The notes under the pieces: model-generated
Database searches by the model: none
What the model saw: only the letters and a program-made list of their open reading frames with translations
Told to the model about the DNA's origin: nothing
Translations under genes and position numbers: made by a program
DNA from: Kryptolebias marmoratus
Lineage: Eukaryota > Chordata > Actinopteri > Cyprinodontiformes > Rivulidae
Direction of reading: 5' to 3'
DNA: 64,000 nt
NCBI RefSeq assembly: GCF_001649575.2
Contig: NC_051434.1
Coordinates: 6,758,225 to 6,822,224, forward strand
In this document: piece after piece, positions 22,848 to 37,800 of the stretch
Layout: each line of letters begins with the position of its first letter
Numbering within the stretch: the first letter of the stretch is position 1

Positions 22848-25800
22848 GTAAGTACTCGCAAAATACATCATAGTGCTCCTAATATGTTTGAACATCTCTT
22901 TGTCCATTTACGTCCCCCTCTTTTCTTTTTTTTGCCAAGCAACAGCACAAGTGAAAAAGGGATGCTTGAACCATTCATCTTCTGTTATTGTCAGCTGGCG
23001 TTTCTGCTCTTTACACACGCCACAGGTTAAATTGTGTAGCGTCTTATGAAAGTCAGAGAAAAAGCTCATCAAAATATTCATTTCGTCGTAATGCTTTTGA
23101 ATGGAAGCTGCTAATAAATTAGCCAAAAGTTAAGCTAACTCGGATCCGTTAATCAAACAGTCGCGCTCCTGATTAGCTTAACAGAAAAAAACATCATTAT
23201 TAACTGACAAGTCTGGATATTAACATTGGTCCTAAAGTATATGAAAACGTTAAAAGTGTGACAAAGCCGTTTGCCTAAGTCTAACAATACCCTATATAAG
23301 TTAATAACTGTAGCATTTCCGCTCCCATTCAGAGTTCACCCATCCATTACTCCATAGGAGACAGAAATAAGGCTATTTTGCTTGTCAGATGCTCCTTGTT
23401 TATTAAATGTGGCTATTATGTTTTATTGTGAACGGTAACAGAAAGAAGAAAAAAAAAAGTCATAATATTTCTCACAGTGAGTTTTTTTTTACCAAGTTGC
23501 GTGAGGGAACCGAGCCACCACATCCTGTCTGTTGCGTGTCACCAAAGGCGAGCATCACTCACATTGGTGTTACCAAGCCTCCCACACACACACACATACA
23601 CACCCCACTCAAAAATAAAGAAAAAGAAGTTGGTTTTAGAGATAAGTTTTAAAAATCTGACTGTGTGACAGAGGACCTTAATCTGCTTCAAGCCTAATAA
23701 AAAATCCTGGAGCTCCTATGTTTGCCAATTGAAATCCCCGAGAGCACACCATTGTTAGGCTTTCAATGGGGCATTCAGCTGTTTGCGTGTTTAAAAAACA
23801 TGAATGCAGTCTTGATATTTTGAAGTTCGCTGGTTGTCAGGAGGTGGTGAAGACAGTTCTTGTAAAAAGTAAATGAAATGCACATGAAATGAATCCTTTT
23901 TTAAGCTACTGTTCATCCATCCATCCATTTTCTTCCCCCGCTTCTCCTTTCCAGGTTGCAGGGCGCACCCTGGACAGGTCACAAGTCTGGCATTCAGTGT
24001 AGTAGTAAGCCATCATCTACCGCTTCTCTGGGGTTAGGTAGTGGAGGCAACAGGTCCAGGAGAGAAATCAAAACCTCTCTCTCTAAAGCGACGCTCTCCA
24101 CCTCCCCCTGGAGGATGCCAAGGTGTTCCCAGACCAGAGAGGAAGTATAATCCCTCCAGAGAGTTCTAGGTCTGCCCCGAGCTCTTTTCCCAGTAGGACA
24201 TGCCCGAAAAACCTCCAAAGGGAGGCCTTCAGGAGGTTTCCTAACCTGAACTACCTCAGCTGACTCCTTTTGATGTGATATAGAAGTGGCTCTACTCTGA
24301 GCTCCCCCCGGGTGACGGAGCTCCTTACCTTATCTCTAAGGCTGATCCTGGCCGCCCTACGAAGGAAGCTCATTTCAGTCGCTTTTATCCAGAATCTCAT
24401 TCTTTCAGTCATGATCCAAACCTCATGACTACAGGTGAGGGTTAGACTGTGGATTGACTAGTAAACTGAGGGTTTTGTCTTGCAACTCAACGCTTTCTTT
24501 ACCGCGACTGATCGAAGCAATGCCCTCATTACTGGCCCAAATTCGTAGATCCATCTCCCGCTCCATCCTACCATCACTGTAGTGTAGTATTAAGTTGAAC
24601 CAAATTCACTGAAAACCTGAATGATGTTGAACGATTCAAACATTGCACAAATATGCATAGGGGATCATTGTTCTGTAGTAACTTTAAAATAATCTCAGAC
24701 AATGTTGGCAATTTACTTGCAGGGCTTTGATTTGATCTAGAAGTGACATTTATTAACATTAGTTATAAATAATATTATTTTGAAAGTAAGAAGAAAAGGG
24801 TGTTCATTGAGTGTTTTGCTGTACAGTTTGTATCCTTAAGAACTACCGGAGTCCAAGTCACGCAAGTTTTGCAATCAGAGGGTGAAAATAAACCTTGATG
24901 CAGACATCTTGTTCTTCACAATGAGTTCTTACTGTACCGACAAATCAGGTTTGTCTGCACAGTATACAGACAGAGCACATCTCCTAAAGCTATTAAAACA
25001 TAAACAATAAAAACTGTCAAATGTACAAGCAAAAAATAAAACAACTTTACAGAAATCTGTATTTAGTCATGACATCCTTTTTCAGGTCTACTTTTACATA
25101 TTAGGACATGATAAAAACATCTGGTTCTTAACAGGTCTTAAAACTTGATGAATAAAACACCAAACTGACATATTACACTGTTGTTATTTGTGTAAAAAAC
25201 CTAAACCACAATGCAGAGACAGTATGTGGAAAAACAAAGTTTACATTACAGTTTGGAAGCCTTATCAGCAGGGACTTGTAGTAAATCAATCGGTGCATGA
25301 CCTCATCAGTCCCCCACATTGTTGAATAGGAGGATTTCTGGGCCGCTCTTGTTTTAAATCTTTGCATTATTCTTTTAGTTTTGCTGGCATTTGCTTATGC
25401 ACAGCTCTTTTTTTAATTCCCACCACAGCTTTTCAATTGGTCTGGACTTTGATTCTTTTATTTCAACCCTCCTATTGTAGATTGGCTGCTGTGCTTAGGA
25501 TCATTGTCCCGTTACGTGACCCGGTCCTGAACAAGCTTCAGCTGTCAGACAAAAAGCCTCACATTGGAGTACATCTCAGTACTTGGTCAGCTCGGTGACT
25601 GCAAGGTGTCCGGGATCAAGAGTGACTGAAAGGCAGTGGATGTTGCTCACTTCTATACACCAGGCATATTTGCTAAATTAAACAGTATATGTTGAGAATT
25701 CAGTGACAAACATGCCTAGGTCAGCTTCAGTTTCTAATGCCTGGTCATTGCCTTGTGAAATTACTTGGCCTAGGGTTCTGTTCAATCTGTTTAACCACCC

Positions 25801-28800
25801 TTTTTTCTGAAAGTACATATGCTTAAAGAAAGTAGATTGGATGTAATACAAAGAGGCTCTATGTTGTGTTTGCCAATTAGGCTGTGGGAACTAATTCTTT
25901 GTATTATATCACTGTAAGAGTATAGCAGGAGAGTTAAGACCATTAGACAGACTTATGCTATGTAGGCTCACAGTCTTAGTAAAAATCAATACGAGTTTAG
26001 ATCACGGAACTCATTTATCAACATTTCTTCTGAAATACTAAATCAATTAAAAGTCTAAAGGTCATTTTAATTTGTTTAGCTATGCTTACTGATTATCAGT
26101 GCACTGGTAGGTTTTGAAAATTTTCCACAATTGGCTTCAAATAAATACTGTTTTGTGTGTGTAGGGGTGGGGGGTGGGGGATTATATGTCTCCAGACAAA
26201 CAACTGGTTCTTATCAGGGTTTAGAAATAAAGTGAATAATAGCGTACCATCTCAGATAAACAACATGTGATGTGTTAAATATGTGTGGTAAATCAACTAC
26301 GTCATGACTGATTTCAGTTGAATTCCCAAAAATGGTGTGTGGAAAAATTATGCAGACCCTTAAAAACCTTGAATCATGGGGGTGGGATTAATTGTTTAGG
26401 TGCTCATGCCGCAATCTGGTGTCTGTCTTTCTGTAGTTACGAAGATTATGTACAAGTTAAAAAGTTTCAAATGGCCAGTCCTCCAAGGAGAGGATCAGGC
26501 TGGGCAATGCTCAAAGAAATTGCAGAAAACCCAAGGGACTCTACATGCCTTAGTTAGATAATAAATGCTGTAGTTCAAGAAAGTGCAGTTAGAAAAAGAC
26601 TGAACAAGTATGGCTTGTTTGGAAGGGTTGTCAGGAGAAAGTTTATATTCTTTAAAAACAAGATGGAAGGCGTTGCTTAGATTTACAAAGTTGCATCTGA
26701 GCAAAGAACAAAACTACTTAGGTAGAGATGTTTGACCATGAAGCACATTCCACACCTTCCACCATCTCCGAAACACATTAGTGAAGGGGCAACGATTTGC
26801 AGCAACAAGACCTAAGCGTAAACTCCTATGTATGCTAGTATATGTGCTATCATGTATTCTGGAGTCAAATATGAGTCAATCTGACTGCTGACGTTTGGTC
26901 CACATTGTGTCACAAGCAACAGGAAAATGATCACAAGCAAAGCAGGAAATCTACAAAAGAATGAAAAAGGAAATAATCAAGTTCATGGAGTGACCCAGCC
27001 AAAAGCCAGACCTCAACTTGATTGAAATGCTTCTGTGGGAACTGAAGAGTTGGGCTTAAACGGGGACCTGCTAATCTCAATTAACTGAAGCAACATTGTG
27101 AAGAGGGTGGACCAAATTCCTTTCAGTGATCCGAGTCTGTTAAGATTATGCCAAATATAGTATTTTAAGTTGCTGAAAGTGGTTCTATAGGCAAACAGTC
27201 AAAAAGCAAAACTAAACAAACAGCAACAACATTTTAGTTCAGTTTCAGTGCATCTTAGATTGCTCAGTTAAATTATCAGACTGCTTCAACTCAGTGTAAC
27301 TTCAGCCATTAGATGTCACTCTTTCTGCTGAATTTTATTCAGGCTTCTATTTAAATGTATATCTTCCTTTTAGGTTCTGATCCATCTTTGCTTGTATGGT
27401 TTAGTGGTTAGTTTAGTTTAGCTGACATTTACTAGGGATGTTTCTGGGACCAGAACAGGAACCCACGTGGTCTTCTAGAATTAAAAATTAGACGCTTTAA
27501 TTACTGCTCATGTTTCAGAAATGTGTTCTCTTTGCCCTGCTGTTATGAGAGCCGTCACTGTAGACTGGAAACAAATAAACCATAGTTCTGTTCTATTAGT
27601 GCTTGTTGAAAGGCATGTCTAACCTTGAAGCTATTGGAAGGACTGTCAAAGTCAAAGGCACGGAGGCATTTTGGAGTCTGTGAATTCACAACAATCTGTC
27701 CTTTTTCAGTTTACTGCAGCCCGCGAGGAACGCTGAACCCACACGTGTGCCTGTTTCTATTTATCTTTGTTGTGGGGAAGCTCTTCATTTATGACCTGAA
27801 TACCTCAGCGGCTAAGGATTTGAATGTCCTCCAAATGTGAGTGTGTGTCCTCCGTGTGATAGCATGCATATGTGTGTGTTTATAAGCTCTTGGCTGGGTG
27901 AATAAAATATTCATGGTGCCATGGTGGGATTGGCTGCTGTGCATGGAGCGGACTAACAGGGTAGAGCCGAGCACTGTGTGTTCTGAAGCAGCTCGCTCCC
28001 CTCCCTCTCACCCTCCCTTTTTGTATAAAGAGATGAGCAGAGGAAGAGGGAACAGACGAGTGTGACACTGTTGCTGTTAGCGCTTGGCTCACAGACGCCC
28101 TCTACAAAAACAGATAATCGCCATAGAGAAGGAGCTGCTTAACATCCCTCCCGCCTCTGCTTCGTGGATGTTTTAGTCTAAATGGATGAACACAGAAAAG
28201 GGGGACATGTGCTCAGGGTACGTCTGATTTTGTGTCTCCGTGTGTGTTTTTGCACCTTTCATCGGATGTCTGCACTTGAACAGAACCCACTGGCTCTTGG
28301 TTTGCAGTTATGCTGCGTGTTTATATTGAATTGTCAGCTTGTGGTGCGCTACAGGAGCATGCTAATGAATGGGGAGGGTGGTCAACGCATTTGACCAGAA
28401 TTTAAAAAAAAAAGAGGAATGTGAGGAGAGGACGAGGCTGGGATGAAAAAAGGGGTAAGATGCTGTTACCTCATTTAAACGTCAGTTCTCAAAAATGAAA
28501 AGGTTTTTTTTTTTTATATATATATATACCCGTTAATGTCTCAAAACAGCATGAACGAGGAAAAGCCGTCAGAGACAGTTATGGCTGCTTAAAGGAGCGG
28601 GACAAGGAGAATGGGAAGGAAAAGAGGAGGGGAGGGGGATACAAGCCAGGCAGTGGGAAAATAGGTCTTCCAAGGTAACAGAATGCAAACAAGAAGCACG
28701 CTGTTTTTAGAGATGATATCAATGCACTGAATAAGAATAAAAACAATAAGAATTGATAATTGATATTCCAAGATTGTTTAAATCAAATGCACAGTCAGAA

Positions 28801-31800
28801 AGAAACAGAAAGCGTGTACCGGTCTCATTTTTGTGCTTATGAATGATTCGTGTTTCAATTTCTGCATTCTGGATGGGAGGGGGGCAGTATACATACAGTA
28901 ATTGCAGACGAAACCTCTTCCCAGCACTTTGAATTACACAATTGAACCTCAGGTCTCTGGAGAAATTATGGGCAGGAGGCAAGTTTCTGTGTGGGTTGTA
29001 CCCTGCTCAAAAGTGATTAGGCTCCAGGGAGGTAAATAATTCATGGGCTAGTCAGCAAGAGTCAGCAATATATTACTACCTTATTATTTATAATGTCTGT
29101 TCCTGTGTTTATGTCATTTTCATACATGTTTACACTGTGACCTTAAAATATTGTATAGATCATAAAAAAAAAACAGTAAAAAAGTAAGTTCTTTCGGCTG
29201 CTCCCTTCTTCAGGGGTTGCCACAGCAAGCTAACGCGCACGAACGATTTGGCAATTGTTTTACGCCGGATGCCCTTCCTGCCCCATCATAGAAACCTGAT
29301 CTATGAAAGAAAATTGAATTAAGGTTTGTGCTAAAATCACAAACATTCAACAAATGACTCAAAGTCTCGGGGAGTACGTTGGGCTTTCATAGCATTGTTC
29401 CACGTCACAGAAATATATAAAAATGTAGAGAAATATGTCAACACGCTGCAGACTGCTGATTGGTCAGAGAGAATCTGCACGTGTTGGCCTGAACAACAAA
29501 GTCTTTGCAACAATGCATAAACTAGCACTCGCTTCATAAGTTGATTTGAAAGTCTGGCACTCATATAACAACAACAAATAAAGCTCACCAATTGCTTATT
29601 GTGTGGAGGAGTAATGAATATAAATGAACATATTATTTTTTATGGTCATTGTAAGCAACAAAAACAGCTGAAAACACAACTAAATCGAAGTGTGGTACAA
29701 AGATGTATTTGACAAAGTATTAAGTTGTCAATTTTCACAGTCAGGAATGAATTTAGGAAAAACTGTATTTTGACACAGGCCAAAATATTGGTGTGTTATC
29801 ACCAGCTGGGACAAAACATCTCACAAACAGTTCCAACATGGAGCTAACAGGGCAATTGCTTTATATACATATCAACTTTAGTAGTCTTACAAGTTTGCAC
29901 CTGTGCAGGTCAGATTGGTTTTGTGGCGCACAAAGAAACAACAGAATATTCGACAGGGCTCAAAGCTTATTTAGATGTACTTATATTGAACATTTCAGGA
30001 GATATACTGTATTTTTTTCCCACCATCTTATAGAAAATATAAAAATCTCACAGAAGTTTTATTGTTTGTTTTGTCCTGCCACTTACTCTAAGTACAAACA
30101 TCTATAATGAAATGCTCACATTGTTCAGTCTAAATGCTTCGGCTAACCAACAAATTTACTATACGCATTTGTTGGTAAGAGGTCATTTGTAGCATTTTAT
30201 GTCGCTTATTTTGATTCATGCATCATTTCATAATTTTAAAATTACCTGGCACAAAAAAATTACCATATTTTTGTTGTACAATTGTGTGTTTGGCACTAAT
30301 TTCGAATTTGACTGTAATATTAAGGGATAGGTCCCTTACTATGTAACACATCTGCTCCATTACTCCCTGTTGGTTGGATCAGATCCCAGTACTACAAAGT
30401 TGGCAGAGACCTCTGATTAGAGGGAAACAGTGCTGTTGGCATGCTGGGTGGCTGGTTGCTCATTTCAGTGAATGGTTGGCTGCTATGTTGTTATTTTTTT
30501 CCTCTAATACAAACAAACAAAAGTTAAGTTAGTGTTCATCTTGTGAAATCACTTTTGCATGGTTATTAGATTACCATTCCCTTGCTATTTAGATCTGATT
30601 TTTAAGAACCAACATGTCTTTGTTTTTATTGCATACCGTCATTTTTACTTATACTTTGCCATTGTTTTTTACATTGCAGTGCATTAGTTGTGACATAATA
30701 TTGATGTGAATGACACAATCTTTGAACCTTTGATGACAAACACCAGTTTAAACATACATGAACATTTTTACATCGCAACTATCTTAAACCCAAAATACTT
30801 ATCTCCCATGGCCTACATTTAAGCCTTTGTTTTATATTCAGTGAATCTGTAAATTTAAATTGTCAGCTCAAATCAAGTATTTTCTCTCTAGCAGATTGTT
30901 CAGCACTTTTGTTTACTCTTTAAGGATCATGTGAACTGTAAATCCTAATTCCTAAAATCCAACACATTGTTGATTTGAACACCTAAGCTGCCACCTAAGC
31001 TTGTCAAAATCCTCCTACGCTCCACTGTAGGAGTAACAACTGCATCAGCCATTTTATACTTCAGACATATGATGTGAAAACTATAGTAAATAAGGCATTT
31101 TGCATGTTTAAACAATAATTCTAATAATAATACTTCTAATAAGCACACAGTATATCAGCCTCTGTTTATTAGCAGCTTAATTATTAATTATTGAGCGAGG
31201 CTTTAGAGGCAACCTTTCCACCAGCTTCAACCTGCAGTTTGCAGTGTGGATTTCTTTTTTTCTGTCATCATATTGAGGAAGGCCAGACAAGAGTCTCAGT
31301 GATAAGCATTCGTTAAGTCTGCTGCAGCAGACTCGACGAGTGCTTGCAGTTTTTCTGAACACATAGTTGAGTTTATGTTGTATTTTTCTATAACTCAGAG
31401 ACGTTTCAACTGCAATTATCTGCTTTGCTCGACTCCTTTTGTTTACATAGAGAGAGAACAATTACTGTTATGCCTTTTATGTATTTGGTGTGTTTGTGGC
31501 ATTTAGTTTAGTATCTAATACTCCCTGCCGCAGAATAGGTCAGGGCTGATAACATATCTAAAGCAGGCGTCATGGAAATACAAGTGTCAATAAAGGAAAA
31601 CAAAACATATGTGCTCACAGGATACACACAGGAGGAAACTCAAAGCCAGGCACCATATAGTCAGGCTTTTTTTTAATGGTGCAGATGCGTCCAGAGACAC
31701 ATCTGCCTTCTGTCAACAGCCCCTGTATTCATGGCCACTTTTCTTACTCAGCTGGCAGTTCCTCCTATCTACAAGCCTCCCCCCAGTGACGTTGTCCATT

Positions 31801-34800
31801 TATGCCCACAAAGCACAGCTGTGGTCGGGCTACAGAAGTGATCTCCGACACTCCACCCACCCCCCACCCTGCCCGGGGACTGTGGTAGATAGACTGGGGG
31901 TTTATTTTTGACAAAGCTATGTGACAGGTTGCCTCATGTGTCCTTAGATTGTACCAAGCAACGTGAGGTCGAGGACGTTCAGGACTTCGGCCACGTAAAT
32001 AGGTTTTAAAGCAGTGAAATTCACAGGGTTTGCTGAGAGGTATTTTAAGAAGCTTTATGATAAAGCAGCAATTATTCGGCAGGGACAGTTTTACACCACC
32101 TTTGTATGGCTTGGTTGTAAACATTTGATCATGTGATCGTTGCTAAGATGAGACATGAAACTTATAGCTACTAACCAGACTTGTGACACGAGTATTATTT
32201 AAATTAACTGTGAAGGATGTTTGTAAAACAGCCCCAATGCTTCCTTGCTTTGTTTTTAGCTACAAGTAGGATTTCTGGATGTGAGACAATAATTTTTCAA
32301 TATGTGTGCATATTTATAAGAAATATATCATCTTATAAATCAGTGTTTGTTTGTTTTTGTGTGTGTTCCAGTATGAGTTAGGGTCCAATTTTCTTTAAAA
32401 GGCTATACTTCACATTATTAGTGTTTTTTCTTTAAAGCATTTGTCAAGTTTTATTATTACTACAAAAAAAATGCTGAAGGAAAGTGCTACGGGGCACTGC
32501 AGAGATAAATCATAACTTTTTATATTTGGTAGAATAAAGCCACAATTACCTCTTGATCACAAATGATCAGCAGCAACTGGCACCATGTTAGACTGTGCTG
32601 TGACTGTACAGTACATATTCAGCTTAATAAAGACCTAATTATTTCCTCTAAGATGACTTGTTGAATGTCCTCAAAGCTTTGTCAAATAACAGCGCTGCTC
32701 ATTACCATTTCAATCCACCAACAAGTGAGTAACCTGCATGCAAAACACACCAACTTACTAAAACCCAAACATAGATGGCAGCATTCATCGTAGGAGGAGA
32801 ACTAACAGTAGAATAAATGTGATAATGTGTGAAGATCTGAATGCCATCAAAGACAAATTAATTGTAAATAGAGGATGAGCAGAAGATGATGTGCTTTCCA
32901 TGTAAATGACGTTGTGGTCAGTCGAAGTGACGGGCATGTTAAGGCCCTGATATTATTCCAGTGTCATGTATCCCTCCGGCATGCGGCCAACAACACCTTT
33001 TGTTTCCACTCTTCCCTGAATGGCAACAGAGCCTCTGTGGGATTGATCGGCAATTTGTTCATTGAGGATTTTGTTTCATTAAGGTATTGTTGGCAAGTCA
33101 GGAGAAAAAAGGATTTGTGATCAGTTAAGTATTTTACCACTTTAAATGTAGTTTAGTGTCAAAATCAGTCAAAATCAGGATTAGCTCAGCCCTACTAAAG
33201 GTATCTGCGAGGAATATTTAAATAAATGCTGGACTTGTTAGGAGTTATTGCCATTTATCTAATGTTGTTTACCTAATTTTAAACAGCTTAAGAATAATTT
33301 TTTTATCTATTATTTTATTTTGAATATGTTCTGTTGTGTAAAACCAAAGGGTTTGTTGTAAAGTGATTTGTAGGCAGAATTTCATTGTGTTCACATTTAT
33401 CACTTATTACAATCTGCATTTTTATTGGTTTTAATGTTCTGTAATACAGAGGCAAGTACATTAACTACCAGAACTACTAGGATTTGTGTTTGTATGTGAA
33501 AAAATAAGTGTCTGCTTTAAGGGTAGTGCAGTTATTACATAAGGGCACTTCATTTTAATGCAGAAAATCATAAATATGCGCCTTTCCTGTTCTGTATCCT
33601 CCTTGGAGCATTGTGTCTCTTTAACTGGCGCTTCCTATCTCTACTTGTTTCCATGACAGTGATATCAGGATAAATATTTTGAACAAGGTCATACCATATG
33701 TTTAATAAGAGCTCTCAGCCACTTGGAGTTGCTATGAAACTTGACCTTTATTGTGTGAGTCATAAAATTGAATATATTTTTCAATACAGTCTGACTTGTT
33801 GGTGGAACAAAGCACACATATAAATCTTGTAAAATTAGTAAAGGTGTAGCAGCCTTTCAAAGTACACAAGGCTGATGAAAATGTGTCTGTTTAATTACAG
33901 CGTGTCCGTTTTTCTGTTCTATGTAAAAAAGTACATAAAATATTATGTACTAATCACACTCCAGTGTAAATTTTCCCAGATTAAATTCTCTCAACAATGA
34001 CATTTACGTGAAGTGGAAAGAGATCATATGCAAAACTGAAACGCTTAGCTTAATTTACTTTGTTGTGCAATAGTAGTGAGGGATTTAGCAGGGAGAAAAA
34101 TGACATTTAAAACACAAACAGAATGTACTATCAGCTCATCAGACTTTGTGCATTTATTCTGATTTGACAAACAAACAAACAAGATATTTGTAGCCAACAG
34201 ATTCAGATCAAGTTTTAAGTTTTTTATTTCCGTTCCTCACAACTCATTCAGGGGAGCAACTTTTGTGACCAATAAGTTTATGAATAAAAGTATTAAACTG
34301 GAATGTTACAAGACAATACTGTCTGTTCTTGTTGGAAGTTTACATTAAATAATTTAGTTTGTCATCGTGTTTTTTTCTTCTTTTCTCTCGTTCCTTGTCA
34401 TTGTCTCCAGGGTCTAGATGAGGAGGCAATAGTTGATCACGGAAAGTCCAGCTTCACGACTCACACAAACTATGAGAAGGATGATTTGGAAAGTGAGTAA
34501 AGTCATCCAACCTGAACTAGTTTAACAGGGTTGTTTTTTTTTGTGTGACAAATTGAAGATAAAGCTGCTTTTTTATATGAGTAAACAACATAATAATATT
34601 ACAAAAATGTTGCCATTTCTTTCTTTCAATTCAAGAAAACTCTAAATTTACAATACATTAATTCAATAAAACCCTTATTGAGCATATATAAGTACAAAGA
34701 AATGATACAAGTATTATATTTGAGGGATTAACAAACATCCTATGACTACTAGGCTCTTTGGTATGAACCATTTTTTTCTGCTGTCTTGTACAGGGCCTGT

Positions 34801-37800
34801 TTCCTATAAGGTCAGATTGATTGGATGGATTGTTCGTATACTGTAATCTTCAAGTGTAACTAACTAATTTTTATTAGGCTACTTTACATTAGTAGGGTTT
34901 TTTAAACCCACTGAGTTTAGTTTGTCACAAACAGGGGAGTCATTTAAGTTTGTGACATAAAAGATGTGATTAAAGTGTAATAAAAACAGATCTAAGCTCT
35001 TGAATATGAGCAGTACTGTTCTAAAGGATTTAAAACCAAATGAGCAGTGATATTCTCATTAGCATTCCTATCTATAAGAAAACTGTAATGGGTCCAATTT
35101 GCTGCTGACATCAACATTTAACATAGATACAAAACATTTTTCAAGGCAATTTATCAGTAGGTGTCTCTGGTTGTTTAGATCAGATTTCCTAAAGACTGGT
35201 GTGACTACAAAGTCTTTCTAAAGAGTGGACACCTTCATGCCGTGGGCACGTTGTTTATGTATGAAGTAAATGTATCTTTAATTTACTGTATCACCTTTGT
35301 GGTATCACCATGTTTGAACCCCCCTGGAGCTCAGTGTGCTCCGTTCAGCTAAGCAGTTATCTTTTCTCCGTCCTGCTTTATCGCCTCTCTTCAGTCTCTC
35401 TCTCTCTCTCTCCATCTCTGTCTCTCGTCATTTGTTTAACTCGTATCATCCTTATCCTCCTGTGTTTTCCTCTTCATGCTACATCTTGGTGTCATTCCTC
35501 CAGGGCTCCCTCTCAAATCAAAGACAGATGACTCATCTTTGAAAAATGAGTATTGGCAGCGCGTGTAGGGCAAAAATAGACTGTTTATTTCAGAGCACGG
35601 TTCTTTTGTGAGAGTAACAATAATGAGGGGAAGTCGACAAAACGGGGTAAAAACACAGGGCTGAAGAAGTTCAATGTCATCCTCTGGTTTTCTTCATAAC
35701 TAGGTTTTTTTTCCTTTGGTTTGACGTTTAAATGGTAGTGTCTGCAATGTCTATTTTTGGATTCTATGTTTATTGTTTTGATTTGCAGCCTAATAAGGTT
35801 TTAAAAAAAAAACTTATATTATTTTTGGGAATTCCATGGATTTTTTATTATTGTTGTCCTTATAAGAAGAAACAATCTTTATCTGGTCTGGTTCATATTT
35901 TCTCTGCTGACTTACTGAGATCAAAACATACTGAGCAAATGAGATTTATATGTAAACTTATATTTAAGTGATTTTTCTTTGTCAGGCCACAGGGCAGTGT
36001 ATGTAGGTGTCCATGTCCCTCTTGGACGGGAGAGCAGACGAAGGCACCGCCACAGAGGACACAGACATCACAGAAAGAAGAAGGACAGAGACTCGGATGA
36101 AGGAAAGGAAGATGGAAGAGAATCCCCCAGTTATGGTTGGGACCTTTTTTTTTTACTACACAAAGTCAACAATACATTGCTCTCTGACTCCAGATTCTGC
36201 CACCTTTTGTTTTTTTGATCAGATCTCCACTCTCTCATCTTCTTCTCGAACCACATATGTTGCAGCTTGTGGTTATTAATTATTTCTGAGTTCATTTAAC
36301 TCCTTTATTCATACATTGTTTGCTACCCAAGATAGAAAAAGATTGTTTCAAAACTTTTCCACTTTAAAACCTCACTACTCTTTATTTGTACTAAGCAGTA
36401 AATCAACATTTAGAAAAGTTACAAGGTAATTTTCCATCATCAGTATCAGCACAATTGTTTTTTTGTTTTTTGATAAGGCAGAAAACAAATGAGATTTAAA
36501 GACTAAGGATTACACTGAGTGGTTTAAGATAAAGCAGACTAGAAGATCGCTGGTCCAGATTATCAGAATTAGGAATGGGGCAAGTTTGTCAACGTGGGAA
36601 ATCAAAAGTGATTAAGAGTGATTTACCTGTTTGATAGACCAGAATTTCTTTATTGAACTTGGGTCAAAAGCTTCATTACATGGACTCACTCGGATCACAT
36701 TCAGAGGTCTACAGGGACACCTGCAGACTAAAACACCATAAACACAAATGTGTAAAGATACAGGACGATTAACAGAAAATATTTGTATTATTTTTTACAC
36801 ATAACTGAAGGCTGTATTTACATAAGCTTACAACTAGATGAAGACCAGATTATTTAGTGCCTTAATACATCAAATCAAAATTGAAAGAGGTTGTACCTAA
36901 TCTTTACCATAGCAATAATAATGCTTGAGTAAATGTTTGTATTGTTCTCTTTACTGAATGTGCAATTATTGTGAGTAGAGATTACTGGAACTACCGGTTC
37001 CTTTTTGAGGGCTAATTTAAAGCTGACGGTCTTGAAGACTTCAGGCTTATAAAGCAGAACAAATAAAATCTGATCATAAGACGCATGTAGAGCTGTATTG
37101 CAATAACAAGTATAAACTGATTCCCATAAATCATGCTGCGTGTGATTGAATAAGGCTGGATGCATGTTAATACAAGATGTGTGTATCTGTTGTTTATAAA
37201 TCCACCTAACTGTGTAGCTCATATATTAATATAAAAAGATCAATAAAAGCAAAGCTCTCTAAAAAGAGACTTTAGGGTATTGTTTTCTGTCTTCGAAATG
37301 CTTCTTATTGACAGAAATTACTGGTGCATGACTTTCACAGTTTCTAGAAACACAGCAAGTTGAATTCACTTCAATTAAACAAACAAATAAATATTTTTTT
37401 AAAGCTTGTGATATGATTTGTTGCTGCTGCAGTCCTCAGACTGCAGTTCAACAAAGTTTAGACCCTCCACAAACGATGCGCAAATATTAAGTATTACTGC
37501 GTGAGCAGTCTGCGTTTCTCTGTCTGTCAGTTCTGAATAAAACATTTATATCTAAAAGGCATTAAAGGCCACTCTGAACGAGTGTCGGACAGACTGAAGG
37601 CTATGACATTTAAAGTGATATGTTCAAGCATCTGTTGAAAAACCACAGCTGAAAGAAACATAAACACCCAAACAATACTTCCAACTCTTTCAAAATGTGT
37701 TTAAATGATTACAGGAAAGCTATAATTTATTACTGTAATTTGACATATTAGCTCTGTAGTTTCATTATACGTTATTTTTTTGTGTATTTCTTTCTTATTG

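Larger units (their letters stand above)
22848..34410 (+). other. slc4a7: slc4a7 intron 1 (11.6 kb)
   Basis: This large first intron contains a LINE remnant (23907-24570), a Tc1/mariner remnant (26297-27210), the possible second promoter and first exon (27929-28217) and a short interspersed repeat (29187-29290). The rest is AT-rich sequence without recognised features. The region from 29,300 to 34,410 shows nothing that I can name. Confidence 0.7.

Noticed and set aside
35979..36279. Longer ORFs reading past slc4a7 exon 3
   Set aside because: The real exon ends at 36135. The extension beyond it is intron read-through unlike any NBCn protein.
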